Positions 16,592-24,456 of a DNA stretch of 34,401 nt are shown one piece after another. A model generated the notes under the pieces. It made no database searches. It was not told the DNA's origin and worked only from the letters and a program-made list of their open reading frames with translations. The number at the start of each line of letters is the position of its first letter. The stretch's first letter is position 1. The translations under genes were made by a program, and so were the position numbers. This DNA is from Dysgonomonas hofstadii. Lineage in GTDB: Bacteria > Bacteroidota > Bacteroidia > Bacteroidales > Dysgonomonadaceae. The stretch covers positions 1 to 34,401 of the forward strand of contig NZ_JACIEP010000025.1 of the NCBI RefSeq assembly GCF_014196915.1. The letters are read 5' to 3'.

Positions 16592-16822
16592 TTACTTCTT
16601 AGAATCGGAAATGAATATAAAAATTGAAGGCTCGTAAGGTTTGTTGTATATATCGGTACTGCTTTTTAGTTTTCGGCTTAATACCTCGACTTTTATAGCA
16701 TCATTCGGTACTTTATTTGTTCTACCAATTGAATACAAAGCACTTAGTTCAATATCAACTTTATAAACCTTGCTATTATAGTTTATTTGTTCGGGGAGGT
16801 TTGCTCTTTTAAATGTTTTCAT
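16592..16822 (-). CDS. Unknown 76-residue protein
   Basis: A small protein, MKTFKRANLPEQINYNSKVY followed by a mixed region ending FIFISDSKK, with no signal peptide or membrane helix. Its start overlaps the end of the upstream gene by 14 bases, which argues that it is real and co-translated. I recognise no family. It belongs to the left-module operon that ends with PcfK and PcfJ. Confidence 0.5.
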   Translation of the reverse strand: MKTFKRANLPEQINYNSKVYKVDIELSALYSIGRTNKVPNDAIKVEVLSRKLKSSTDIYNKPYEPSIFIFISDSKK

Positions 16823-17069
16823 CTTCTTGAGTGATTATATGTTCTTTGGGTATGTTTATTCCATAGTTTTGAGCATCCATTTTTAATGATCGTGCTACTT
16901 GGGGGTAGTTGGTATCAATCCAATCAAATTCATCTACAAAATTGTATCTGTCATCTATTCCCATTGCCGTCTCATTGGTCACTAAGACACCTTTAGGGAT
17001 TGTTATTTCGCCATAATTTCTGAAATTGATTGTTACAGAATTGGCTGTTACTTTTCTATTCTTTTTCAT
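16809..17069 (-). CDS. Unknown 86-residue protein
   Basis: Begins MKKNRKVTANSVTINFRNYG and has an acidic C-terminal half (VDEFDWIDTNYPQVARSLKM). The first 35 residues look like a small beta-sheet, with GEITIPKGVLVTNE. No known motif is visible. It overlaps the next gene by 14 bases within the minus-strand operon. Confidence 0.5.
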   Translation of the reverse strand: MKKNRKVTANSVTINFRNYGEITIPKGVLVTNETAMGIDDRYNFVDEFDWIDTNYPQVARSLKMDAQNYGINIPKEHIITQEDENI

Positions 17070-17113
17070 TATATCCTATGCTTTATATTTATACTTCCTT
17101 AGTTTTCTGATAA

Positions 17114-18115
17114 TTAATTTAATCCAAAGTAGTACGCTAAGCGTTGCTCCTGCGACTTTGAAAATATCCACCCTGCTAACCTTTTTCCGTTAAAGGTCAG
17201 TCTGCTGTTAAACTTTCCTCCCATTGCTTTGAGTTCGTCTTTGATGGCTCTTGTTTCTCCAAATACCGCTACCGCTTTCTCTGAATACTCTACTAATGTG
17301 CAACCGTTCTTGCTTGTGCCGTTCTTGTCGCTTGGGGGTGTTAGTGGTGTATCATCAGTCTTTTTGATGCGAATGTTATCTTCGCTCCCTGCTGCATAGG
17401 CAAATGATTTAATTGCTTGTTCTCGGTTGTAAATAGGCTCTTTTTCGATTATCCATCCGCTATATTTGCTTTCACCTAAATAGTACCCTGCACCCATCGA
17501 ATATTTTTCCCGATGTTCGTAATCTTCGTTGTACTCCGTTAAATAGGCAGTTTCTTCAAAATTGGATGCGTGTTTCCGCATTTCAGAAAAGATGTCTCTT
17601 TTGTGGGTGGAAAAGCCTAAAATGACAGTCCGTGTTGTTCTTGATGCAAAGTAGTCGCTTTGGCTGTCGCTCTCGTCTTGCTTCAAACGTGCCACAATAA
17701 CGCCCAAAGCATTTTCGGGAAGTATCTCGGCAAAACGTTTGCTACCTATCGCTTTGACTTCCTCCACTCGTATGCGTTCCTTTTCTTCCTCGTCCGCTTC
17801 TGTATTGGCTTTTGCTTGTGCTTCTTGGAGCAATATTGCTACTTCAAAACTGTCCATAAATTGAGGGGTGTCGCTATCGTAATAGAACCCAATGCCAAAT
17901 TTTTCTTTCAATGGTCGAATAATGTCGGCAGTATGAAAGTCCTTTGTCGTTAGGTTTATCAACTTGTAAGTGATGCCCCATTGATTTTTTGTAATGTCGT
18001 ACACTACATATCTGTGATAGCTGTACCCCTCCATTTGGATAACTTGATTGACCTCTACTACTTGTTCGGCTCTGTCTATTTCTTTGTTCGCACCTAATAA
18101 AAATACCTTTGTCAT
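17114..18115 (-). CDS. Unknown 333-residue ICE protein with a C-terminal 'AVFGETRAIKDELK' domain
   Basis: I do not recognise a named function. The protein has a beta-rich N-terminal part (VNQVIQMEGYSYHRYVVYDI), a charged helical stretch with EADEEEKERIRVEE, and a distinct C-terminal domain of about 55 residues: CTLVEYSEKAVAVFGETRAI, then KAMGGKFNSRL and AGWIFSK. That tail resembles a small domain I recall from plasmid- and ICE-encoded proteins, where it is joined to different partners. It is the second gene of the left-module operon, 20 bases after the small membrane protein, with no counterpart at the same place in the right module. Confidence 0.6.
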   Translation of the reverse strand: MTKVFLLGANKEIDRAEQVVEVNQVIQMEGYSYHRYVVYDITKNQWGITYKLINLTTKDFHTADIIRPLKEKFGIGFYYDSDTPQFMDSFEVAILLQEAQAKANTEADEEEKERIRVEEVKAIGSKRFAEILPENALGVIVARLKQDESDSQSDYFASRTTRTVILGFSTHKRDIFSEMRKHASNFEETAYLTEYNEDYEHREKYSMGAGYYLGESKYSGWIIEKEPIYNREQAIKSFAYAAGSEDNIRIKKTDDTPLTPPSDKNGTSKNGCTLVEYSEKAVAVFGETRAIKDELKAMGGKFNSRLTFNGKRLAGWIFSKSQEQRLAYYFGLN

Positions 18116-18135
18116 AACTTTTGTGTTTTAATGGA

Positions 18136-18372
18136 TTATAAATAAGTCAGCATTAGATAAATAAGGGTAATTACAGCACCCAACATCAGCAGGCACGAAA
18201 GAATACCCCGAATCACATCATAGAAGAGATACAAGCCCACCAAAGCCCAAATAAACCCTGCTCCCCATAAGGAGTAACCCACGATAATTAAGACTATTTT
18301 CAAAACCCAACCTATGCTAATTGGAAGGTAGGAGGATCGTTGTTTCTTATTTTTTTCTGCTGTTAGTTTCAT
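18136..18372 (-). CDS. Small membrane protein, left copy of a mirrored pair
   Basis: A 78-residue protein with a basic N-terminus containing NKKQRSS then LPISIGWVLKI, and two to three membrane helices. It is clearly homologous to the protein at 24457-24696 in the opposite orientation: LPISIGWVLKI is identical, and LWG and the GxLSCLL stretch are shared. It is first in the minus-strand operon, preceded by the conserved non-coding region. Function unknown; in both modules it is the first gene after that region. Confidence 0.7.
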   Translation of the reverse strand: MKLTAEKNKKQRSSYLPISIGWVLKIVLIIVGYSLWGAGFIWALVGLYLFYDVIRGILSCLLMLGAVITLIYLMLTYL

Positions 18373-18832
18373 AATTTCTGACCTTTTTTTTAACGCTATG
18401 CCGTATCGGAGCCGGTGAGGAGTATTCGAGTTTCAGTAGCTTAAAAAAGGGTAGTGTTTAGCTGTGCAAGGTTTTGACGAATAAATACGCTCGCCCGAAT
18501 AGCAGAAGAAGGGAAAGAGGAAGATTTTTCGCCAAACCCTTTAGGGCTTACCTTGCTGTCAGCGTGAAGAACACGGAATACCTTTGCGACTGAAATCGAA
18601 TACTCATTAGGCTCTGATGACATTTCGCTTAAAGGGGAAGAAATTATGAAACAAGTAGAAAAAATCCCTTTTACTCTTTCCTGAAGCTATCGAAAGAGTA
18701 TAAAATGTTTTTTAGGCATAGACAAGTATAGACTAAAGCTACCAGCCTATAAATTACTTATGTATACTGTAATTTAATGACTTATATTTGCTCCCCCCGT
18801 AATCATAGTATGAACAAAAAAAGTAAATTACT
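18373..18832. repeat. Conserved non-coding region, left copy (inverted relative to 23974-24456)
   Basis: No convincing gene. The 460 bases between the divergent membrane-protein and HTH genes align in inverted orientation with 23974-24456. Matching blocks include the T-run plus AACGCTATGCCGTATCGGAG next to the membrane gene, a GGAAAGAGGAAGATTTTTC block, AAGAACACGGAA, GGAAGAAATTATGA, TAGACAAGT, AAGCTACCAGCC and CCCGTAATCATAGTATGAAC next to the HTH gene. Indels that are not multiples of three (for example GTATT-CCGTG against GTATTTCCGTG) show that conservation is at DNA or RNA level. It may be an operator region, a structured RNA or a recombination site. Confidence 0.75.
18783..18790 (+). promoter_or_regulatory. 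-7 box of the left HTH operon
   Basis: TATATTTG fits TAnnTTTG, 42 bases before the HTH start codon. The right module has TACCTTTG at the matching place, 41 bases before its start, which supports both. Confidence 0.5.
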
Positions 18833-19120
18833 ATGGAGATAATATATATTGAAGCCCGAACATTCGAGGCAATGATGACGCAGTTTGAACTGTTCGCTCA
18901 TAAAGTGAACAAGCTGTGTGAACGCCATACAAGTAAAGGACTTGAAGATTGGTTAGATAATCAGGATGTGTGCCAGATGCTTAATATATCTAAGTGTACT
19001 CTTCAAGGTTATCGAGATAGTGGTATGTTGCCCTATACCAAGATTAGCCGAAAACTCTATTATAGAGTCAAAGATGTAAGAAAACTTATTCACGAATTAG
19101 AATTGCAACAAAATGGATAA
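18833..19120 (+). CDS. Excisionase-like helix-turn-helix protein, left copy 1
   Basis: A 95-residue DNA-binding protein with an N-terminal helical part (MEIIYIEARTFEAMMTQFEL) and a MerR/excisionase-type winged HTH, WLDNQDVCQMLNISKCTLQG followed by RDSGMLPYTKISRKLYY. It is homologous to the protein at 23677-23973 (MEIVNIEAHTFEAMM..., WLDSQDVCVILNVSK). Such proteins beside integrases act as recombination directionality factors or regulators of excision genes. It overlaps the next gene by 8 bases. Confidence 0.8.
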   Translation: MEIIYIEARTFEAMMTQFELFAHKVNKLCERHTSKGLEDWLDNQDVCQMLNISKCTLQGYRDSGMLPYTKISRKLYYRVKDVRKLIHELELQQNG

Positions 19121-19409
19121 TGACATTTTAACGAAGCGAAACGAGCGGGTAATGAAGTTTTTTGCTTTGCTCGACAAGATGTTGGATCGAATTGAAGTTG
19201 TCCTGACCTCCGAGAAGCCATCGCTCTTCGGAGAACGATTTTTGACTGATATGGAAATGGCTAAGAAGTTGAAAATAAGCAGAAGGACATTACAACTCTA
19301 TCGTACAGAGGGTAAAATTCCTTATTTTCAGTTTGGGGGTAAAACCCTGTATCGAGAATCCGATATTCAGAAGATATTGGATAGGAATTATGTTCAAGAA
19401 CTGAAATAG
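19113..19409 (+). CDS. Excisionase-like helix-turn-helix protein, left copy 2
   Basis: A 98-residue protein with a helical N-terminus (MKFFALLDKMLDRIEVVL) and an HTH_17-type domain: FLTDMEMAKKLKISRRTLQL, then YFQFGGKTLYRESDIQKIL. Its counterpart is 23361-23684, with FFAALDRMLDGLE, YLTDKEVAEWLKVSRRTLQE and QSDIQKLL. It is coupled to copy 1 by an 8-base overlap, exactly as in the right module. Probably a regulator or excision factor of the left element. A strong terminator follows. Confidence 0.8.
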   Translation: MDNDILTKRNERVMKFFALLDKMLDRIEVVLTSEKPSLFGERFLTDMEMAKKLKISRRTLQLYRTEGKIPYFQFGGKTLYRESDIQKILDRNYVQELK

Positions 19410-19434
19410 TATTCTATTTATGCGGCTACAACAG

Positions 19435-19469
19435 AAAACAGGCTTCGAAATAAACTCGAAGCCTGTTTT
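19435..19469. terminator. Bidirectional terminator between convergent HTH and RhuM-like genes
   Basis: A perfect 14-bp stem, AAAACAGGCTTCGA (19435-19448) and TCGAAGCCTGTTTT (19456-19469), with a 7-base loop and A/T runs on both sides, placed between converging genes. Confidence 0.9.
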
Positions 19470-19491
19470 TAATTACTTATGACGTCCTGCA

Positions 19492-19848
19492 TTAGTTGAG
19501 CATTGCATTTTGAATCGACAATAGAGGCATTGTTGTTACTTCTGGCTTGGTAAATTGATCAATGATCCACTTACGAAAAATATTTGCTTTGACTGATTGC
19601 ACCCGAAAAGCAATAGCAATTATCATATCCAAACCGTAATAGTCGGAGACGATTTTGGCTCCTTCGACTGTTCCACTCATTGACTGATCTCCTATACAGA
19701 TACCTAACTCTTCAATAGAACGAATATTCTTCTTTGCCGCTTGATAGAAGATTTCAAAGAGTTCAGCGATCTCTGCAATGTTCATTCTAACATTTTCTGG
19801 AACGTGTACAACTCTAGTATCGCTTATCTTGATTTTTGCATTTTTCAT
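19492..19848 (-). CDS. RhuM-like protein of the integrase region
   Basis: A 118-residue protein with an N-terminal part starting MKNAKIKISDTRVVHVPENV, a helical segment NIAEIAELFEIFYQAAKKNI resembling an HTH, and YYGLDMIIAIAFRVQSVKAN followed by FRKW, which resembles the YxLDxIIxxxxRVxS...FRxW signature of RhuM-type proteins. Full-length RhuM proteins are much longer, so this is a short form found next to integrases. It lies downstream of the broken integrase on the same strand, 27 bases away, and has no counterpart in the right module, where a second integrase holds the place. Function unknown; a DNA-binding regulatory role is inferred. Confidence 0.55.
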   Translation of the reverse strand: MKNAKIKISDTRVVHVPENVRMNIAEIAELFEIFYQAAKKNIRSIEELGICIGDQSMSGTVEGAKIVSDYYGLDMIIAIAFRVQSVKANIFRKWIIDQFTKPEVTTMPLLSIQNAMLN

Positions 19849-19875
19849 AACTCTATTGGTTGAGGGGTTCTATTA

Positions 19876-20352
19876 CTAATTATTAATTGCTTTTCGTCGT
19901 TCCATTAGTTTGTCCATATCTTCCGATATTTTATCATCAGTCACTTTCGAGTAAATTTGTGTACTCGAAATATTGGTATGTCCCATCATTTTGCTAATAC
20001 TCTCAATAGGAATACCAGCCGAGAGCATAAGCGTTCCGAAGGAATGACGGCTCATATGGTAGCTGAGATTCTCCTTGATGCCTAAAGAAAAGCCTATCTC
20101 ATGAACTTCAAACCATATCTGATCCCGGCTTGGTAATGGAAAAATAGGAGCCGTATTGTCCGTTGTATTGTAAAGCATTAAGATTTGTTCTGCTATTGGA
20201 TGCAGTGGGATAAATGCTTCAACTTTTGTTTTAGTTCTGCTACTTCGGATATATAATCTACCTTCCGCTGTTTTACCAATGTTTTGAGGATAGAGGTTAT
20301 GTACGTCAACAAAAGCAAGTCCGGTAAAGGGAGAGGAGGTCAGAAAAGAGGA
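19876..20352 (-). pseudogene. 5'-truncated tyrosine recombinase (integrase remnant)
   Basis: An open frame of 158 codons on the minus strand encodes only the C-terminal catalytic half of a tyrosine recombinase. It begins after a stop codon at 20353-20355 with SSPFTGLAFVDVHNLYP, continues through HMSRHSFGTL (HxxR) and MMGHTNISSTQ, and ends with the nucleophile in QIYSKVTDDK. About 250 N-terminal residues present in intact relatives are missing, and the only internal ATG (20178) falls after the first active-site region. It is not a copy of either intact integrase to the right. It is probably the original integrase of the left element, broken at the junction. Confidence 0.8.
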
Positions 20353-20662
20353 TTAGGAAAAACAACGAAGAAGAAACATAAATTATTTAATATGAGCGAA
20401 TTGTCGAGTTTGTGCATTTTCTGAAATTACAGAAAAAAGAGAAAATTCACAGACTGTTCGCTTCTAAATCATTACCTGAAAAATGGTTTAGATTTGCCAC
20501 GATTAGAAGACTTTACGCTGTCCTGAAAGCAAAAATACCAACTTGTTTGGATAAACAAGCAGCGGTTTCGCATTTCGGGGTTCTTATGTGAGGTAACGTG
20601 CTGGTTTTCATAGCTTATAATAATTCAAAAGTAAGTAACATTGCAAATGAATAATTATCGGT
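20353..20662. other. Junction region between the two mirrored modules
   Basis: This 310-base gap between the broken left integrase and the intact right integrase pair holds no recognisable gene. TAGATTTG (20489-20496) fits the -7 consensus but is far from the int start. GTAACATTGC (20635-20644) is one base from both the GTAnnTTTGC core used by IntDOT and, offset by one, the TAnnTTTG promoter box; it ends 18 bases before the integrase ATG. Either reading is tentative. This is where an element end or attachment site is expected. Confidence 0.4.
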
Positions 20663-21982
20663 ATGAAAACAGAAATGAACGTGCTTCTGCACATTAAAAA
20701 AACGGAAGTCGGCGAAGATGGTCTTTGCCCGCTTATGGGTAGAATAACGGTAAAAGGCAAATCCGATTCTACCGCTCAATTCGGGTGTAAAATAAGAATA
20801 GACCCGAAGCTATGGAACGCCACATCACAAAGATACACGGGGAAAAACCGTATTTCAGTCAGAACAAACAGAGAGATAGAATCCCTGCTGCTCCTGCTAC
20901 GCGCCCGGTTTAACGAGCTATACGATTTGGGCGATAAGTTTACGGCACTTGACGTAAAAAATGCTTTTCAAGGTATTGCCGCCGCTCAAACAACACTACT
21001 CGGATTATACCGCGAACACAACGAAGAATATGCTTTGCGCGTCGGGGTTAATCGTGCTGTCAGCACCTACTACCAATACTGCAATACCTATCGTTTACTC
21101 TCCGAATTTATCAACGTCAAATATAAGGTTTCAGATGTAGCCGTAAAATCATTGGATTGCTCCTTTATCGAAGCCTTTGATTACCACTTACGGGTAAACG
21201 AAAAGCAAAAGCCGGTTACCATACTCGGACATATCAACCGTCTGAAAAGCATTACTTATAATGCTGTTTATAAAGGTATCCTGACTGTTCACCCATTTAA
21301 AGACTTTTCGCCGGAAAAGCCGGAAAAGAAACAGCTATACCTTACCGAAGAAGAACTATCAAAGCTGATGAATACCACCTTTGATACGCCAAACCGTAAT
21401 TTCACACGGGATATGTTTGTTTTTTCGGCCATGACCGGATTTTGTTATTGCGATATGTGCAACCTGACGGAAACCGATGTAAAAAAAGATAATGACGGTA
21501 ATCTGTGGATCGAATCGAACCGCCAAAAGACAGGCACACCCGAAAACGTAATGCTGCTGGATATTGCGGTCAAAATCATGGAGAAATACAAAGGCTTGGC
21601 AGGCGGCGGTAAATTGTTCCCGATGCTTCACAATACAAGCATCAATCCGCACTTAAAAAAGATGGCGAAACAATGTGGTATAGAGCGTAATCTCACATTC
21701 CATATGGCACGCCACACATTCGCCTCGCAAATATGTCTGTCACAGGGAGTTCCGATAGAAACCGTCAGTCAGGCTATGGGGCATAAGAATATTTCCACGA
21801 CACAGCGTTACGCTAAAGTTACCAATGAGAAAATAGACCGCGATGTTACCGCATTGCACTTCAATATCGCAGAAAAATACACCTTGAAAGGTATTGATGC
21901 CCCGCCATCGACCATTCTAAAAGATATGAGCAGGCGTAAAGTCCGCCCAAGTAAAAAACTACAAATTCAGGAGGGAATATAA
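20663..21982 (+). CDS. Tyrosine recombinase, first of a tandem pair
   Basis: This 439-residue phage-integrase-family protein of Bacteroidota ICE type has an N-terminal arm-binding-like part, a SAM-like core-binding domain (about 110-215) and a catalytic domain with K289 (NRQKTG), H347 and R350 (FHMARHT), H374 (MGHKN) and the nucleophile Y383 (QRYAKV). At the usual first-arginine position it reads TGFCYCDM (C261), a change reminiscent of IntDOT, which also lacks that arginine. Two bases separate it from the second recombinase, so they act together or in sequence. It presumably integrates and excises the right-hand element. Confidence 0.92.
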   Translation: MKTEMNVLLHIKKTEVGEDGLCPLMGRITVKGKSDSTAQFGCKIRIDPKLWNATSQRYTGKNRISVRTNREIESLLLLLRARFNELYDLGDKFTALDVKNAFQGIAAAQTTLLGLYREHNEEYALRVGVNRAVSTYYQYCNTYRLLSEFINVKYKVSDVAVKSLDCSFIEAFDYHLRVNEKQKPVTILGHINRLKSITYNAVYKGILTVHPFKDFSPEKPEKKQLYLTEEELSKLMNTTFDTPNRNFTRDMFVFSAMTGFCYCDMCNLTETDVKKDNDGNLWIESNRQKTGTPENVMLLDIAVKIMEKYKGLAGGGKLFPMLHNTSINPHLKKMAKQCGIERNLTFHMARHTFASQICLSQGVPIETVSQAMGHKNISTTQRYAKVTNEKIDRDVTALHFNIAEKYTLKGIDAPPSTILKDMSRRKVRPSKKLQIQEGI

Positions 21983-21983
21983 T

Positions 21984-23297
21984 ATGAGAAGTACATTCAA
22001 AACGCTGTTTTACATAAACAGGCAAAAAATAAAAGCAGACGGTAGTTGTCCTGTCATGGGTAGAATCACCATTGACAGGAAAGTCAGCCAGTATTATACG
22101 GGCGAAGATATTAACCCCGCACTTTGGGATGTAAAGGCAGGCAGGGTTCTTATTAAAGGCGGCAATGCTAAAGATAAGCAAATGCTTAAAGACATTAATA
22201 TCCGGCTTGACGAGTTGGAGCAACAAGCACAGACAGCCTATAAAACAATCGTGGATACTATTGGCTACGTTTCTTCCGAAATGGTCAGGAATGCAGTTAC
22301 AGGCAGGGCACAGGCTAAAGAAACCCTTATTGCCCTGATGGATGAACATAACGAAGAATATGCAAAACGGGTTGGCATAGACCGTGCCCGCCATACCTAT
22401 ATACGTTACCTGACTACCCGGAAGCACCTCTACAATTTTCTGCAATATAAATATGAGGTGGAGGATATACCTTTGCGCTCCCTTGATATGCAGTTTATTA
22501 AGGATTTCCATTTTTACCTATCGACCGTGTTAAGGCTCAAAACTATTTCGCTGAATGATTATCTGATTCTCCTGCGCAAAATGGGTCGGCTTGCCGTCAA
22601 ACAGCGCACCTTGAAACGCGACCCGTTTGCGGGTTACAGGCTGGAAATACCGCCCATAAACCATCGCTACCTGACAGGCGAACAGCTTGAAAAAATTATG
22701 AATGCCGACCTGCGGACTTACCGCTTGTGCCATACCCGCGACCTCTTTATTTTCGCCGTGTTTACAGGCTTAGGCAGGGCGGAATTGGCAGAGCTTACCA
22801 CCGACCATATTATTACGGAGAAAGACGGTTCAAAATGGATTTACATTAATCGCCTGAAAACAAAAGCCGAATGCCGTATCAAACTATTGGACATTCCGCT
22901 TCAAATCATAGAGAAATACAAAAGAGAGGGCAAGGAAAATAAAATCTTTTATGTCCCTGCGACTTGTAGCCTTTGTCGCAGCCTTAAAATGATAGAGGAA
23001 ATATGTAAGTTGGATTTCCACCTCACATTCTATACGGCACGCCACACATTCGCGACCGAAACCTGCCTGTCTAACGGAGTTCCCATAGAAACGATCAGTA
23101 AAATGATGGGGCATTCCAATATCCGCACAACACAAATTTATGCGGAAATAACCAATCAGAAAGTCGGGCGTGATTTCGGCATATTGTCTAAAAAGACCAA
23201 AGATTCGTATGCCATTCCCGACGACAAAATGCCTTCCCGCGTTTATCAATGCGGCAGGTACAGCAAATGGAAAGATGAAGTTAAACCGGAATCGTAA
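21984..23297 (+). CDS. Tyrosine recombinase, second of a tandem pair
   Basis: A 437-residue paralogue of the preceding recombinase with the same N-terminal layout (GxCPVMGRITI...) and catalytic domain. Likely active-site residues are K292 or K294 (RLKTK), R353 (FYTARHT), H377 (MGHSN) and Y386 (QIYAEIT). The first-arginine position reads TGLGRAEL with G264 followed by R265, and the HxxR histidine is replaced by Y350, as in some other Bacteroidota integrases. It may be a specialised partner rather than a redundant copy. It is closed by a strong terminator shared with the convergent HTH genes. Confidence 0.92.
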   Translation: MRSTFKTLFYINRQKIKADGSCPVMGRITIDRKVSQYYTGEDINPALWDVKAGRVLIKGGNAKDKQMLKDINIRLDELEQQAQTAYKTIVDTIGYVSSEMVRNAVTGRAQAKETLIALMDEHNEEYAKRVGIDRARHTYIRYLTTRKHLYNFLQYKYEVEDIPLRSLDMQFIKDFHFYLSTVLRLKTISLNDYLILLRKMGRLAVKQRTLKRDPFAGYRLEIPPINHRYLTGEQLEKIMNADLRTYRLCHTRDLFIFAVFTGLGRAELAELTTDHIITEKDGSKWIYINRLKTKAECRIKLLDIPLQIIEKYKREGKENKIFYVPATCSLCRSLKMIEEICKLDFHLTFYTARHTFATETCLSNGVPIETISKMMGHSNIRTTQIYAEITNQKVGRDFGILSKKTKDSYAIPDDKMPSRVYQCGRYSKWKDEVKPES

Positions 23298-23304
23298 TTC
23301 AGCA

Positions 23305-23338
23305 AAACGGCTGTAAGAGCAAATTCTTACAGCCGTTT
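23305..23338. terminator. Bidirectional terminator between integrase 2 and the right HTH genes
   Basis: A perfect 14-bp stem, AAACGGCTGTAAGA (23305-23318) and TCTTACAGCCGTTT (23325-23338), with a 6-base loop between converging genes. It is the positional mirror of 19435-19469 but differs in sequence. Confidence 0.88.
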
Positions 23339-23360
23339 CATTTAGACATTTACATGGGAG

Positions 23361-23684
23361 CTATTCTAATGCCGTCCGTAAATGTTCTTCGAGTAATTTC
23401 TGAATATCGCTCTGCCGGAACAGAATCTTACTGCCTATCTGTACATAGCCGATGATGCCATTGTACCGCCATTCTTGAAGTGTCCGGCGGCTGACTTTCA
23501 ACCACTCGGCAACCTCTTTGTCGGTCAGATAACGCTCTCCATTGAGTACAGGCCGGCATTCTTTCGCCATACTCTCCAAACCGTCCAGCATCCGGTCTAA
23601 TGCAGCAAAAAAGGCGATTATCTGTGGGCTGCCTTTTGTCAGTAATCCGTTGCCGGGTTCCACATTGTCAAAGCCGTTATTCAT
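23361..23684 (-). CDS. Excisionase-like helix-turn-helix protein, right copy 2
   Basis: A protein of about 107 residues with a helical N-terminus (IIAFFAALDRMLDGLESMA) and an HTH_17 domain: YLTDKEVAEWLKVSRRTLQE, then GYVQIGSKILFRQSDIQKLL. I choose the ATG at 23684 because it gives an 8-base overlap with the upstream HTH gene, identical to the coupling in the left module; an ATG at 23717 would overlap more. Homologue of 19113-19409. Probably a regulator or directionality factor for the adjacent integrases. Confidence 0.8.
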   Translation of the reverse strand: MNNGFDNVEPGNGLLTKGSPQIIAFFAALDRMLDGLESMAKECRPVLNGERYLTDKEVAEWLKVSRRTLQEWRYNGIIGYVQIGSKILFRQSDIQKLLEEHLRTALE

Positions 23685-23973
23685 GACTTGCCTCCTTTCC
23701 CTTAGAGAGCCGTTCAATCATTCCCTGTACATCTTCCGGTCTGTAAAAGACCTTGTGGGCGATCATCGTATATCCCAACTCTCCCGTATCGCGTAAGTAT
23801 TGCAGTTTGCGTTTACTTACATTCAGAATCACACAAACATCCTGACTATCCAGCCATTGTTTCCTTTCATTGCCGTTATAGTCTTTACATATTGTTTCAA
23901 CCCTTTGAGTTAAAGCCTCAAATCGGTTCATCATAGCCTCAAAGGTATGGGCTTCTATATTTACTATCTCCAT
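23677..23973 (-). CDS. Excisionase-like helix-turn-helix protein, right copy 1
   Basis: A 98-residue protein starting MEIVNIEAHTFEAMMNRFEA, with a winged HTH (WLDSQDVCVILNVSKRKLQY, then YRPEDVQGMI). It is the homologue of 18833-19120, in inverted orientation. It is first in a two-gene minus-strand operon running towards the integrases, with a conserved -7 box 41 bases upstream. Likely function is control of excision or of integrase-region transcription. Confidence 0.8.
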   Translation of the reverse strand: MEIVNIEAHTFEAMMNRFEALTQRVETICKDYNGNERKQWLDSQDVCVILNVSKRKLQYLRDTGELGYTMIAHKVFYRPEDVQGMIERLSKGKEASHE

Positions 23974-24456
23974 ATTATTTTACCTTTTTCGTTCATACTA
24001 TGATTACGGGAAAACAAAGGTAATTCTTTAAAATACACCACATATCAATCCCTTGCGGGCTGGTAGCTTGCGTCTGCACTTGTCTATACCTAAAGTGCAG
24101 ATTGATTCGGGCGGAAAGTAAAATCAGCCGCTTTTTGTACTCCCTGTTCGGGCTATCCGGGAGTAAAGGGGGATTTTTTCAGCTATCCGTATCTCATAAT
24201 TTCTTCCTCTTTTAGCGGAATGCCGACTACGCCGATGAAGTGTTCGATTTCATGCGCAAAAGTATTTCCGTGTTCTTTACGCCGAAACAAGTTCGAGCCT
24301 AACGGTTTCGTGAAAAATCTTCCTCTTTCCGTTCCGGCGAGCGTATTTTAACCCGAAAAACTTGCATCGGCTGAACACTACCTTTTCCTGCCCCTGAAAC
24401 TCGATCACTCATAACCGGCTCCGATACGGCATAGCGTTAAAAAAAAAGTCAGAATT
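23974..24456. repeat. Conserved non-coding region, right copy (inverted relative to 18373-18832)
   Basis: No convincing gene. These 483 bases between divergent HTH and membrane-protein genes match the left copy in inverted orientation, block by block. This copy also has a perfect 9-bp hairpin, TCTGCACTT (24073-24081) and AAGTGCAGA (24093-24101), with an 11-base loop, which is not preserved in the left copy. The best block, a T/A-run plus the CCGATACGGCATAGCGTT segment, lies next to the start of the membrane-protein gene. Conservation without a shared reading frame points to a regulatory, RNA or recombination function. Confidence 0.75.
24015..24022 (-). promoter_or_regulatory. -7 box of the right HTH operon
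   Basis: On the minus strand TACCTTTG fits TAnnTTTG and lies 41 bases before the ATG at 23973, mirroring TATATTTG at 18783-18790. Confidence 0.5.

Noticed and set aside
18441-18623. A 60-codon minus-strand frame inside the left conserved non-coding region, with a partly similar frame in the right copy
   Set aside because: The two nucleotide alignments contain single-base indels that shift frame between the copies, and the frames end differently. Conservation is better explained at DNA or RNA level.
20412-20591. A 59-codon GTG-started frame in the junction region
   Set aside because: No ATG, no recognised domain, no operon context, and it lies at a rearrangement point; probably chance.
20653-20662. 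Shine-Dalgarno site for the first integrase
   Set aside because: No purine-rich core is present, and Bacteroidota genes generally lack one, so absence does not argue against the start.
19435-23338. The two bidirectional terminators as attachment-site repeats
   Set aside because: Their stem sequences differ completely; only position is mirrored, as expected of ordinary terminators between convergent genes.
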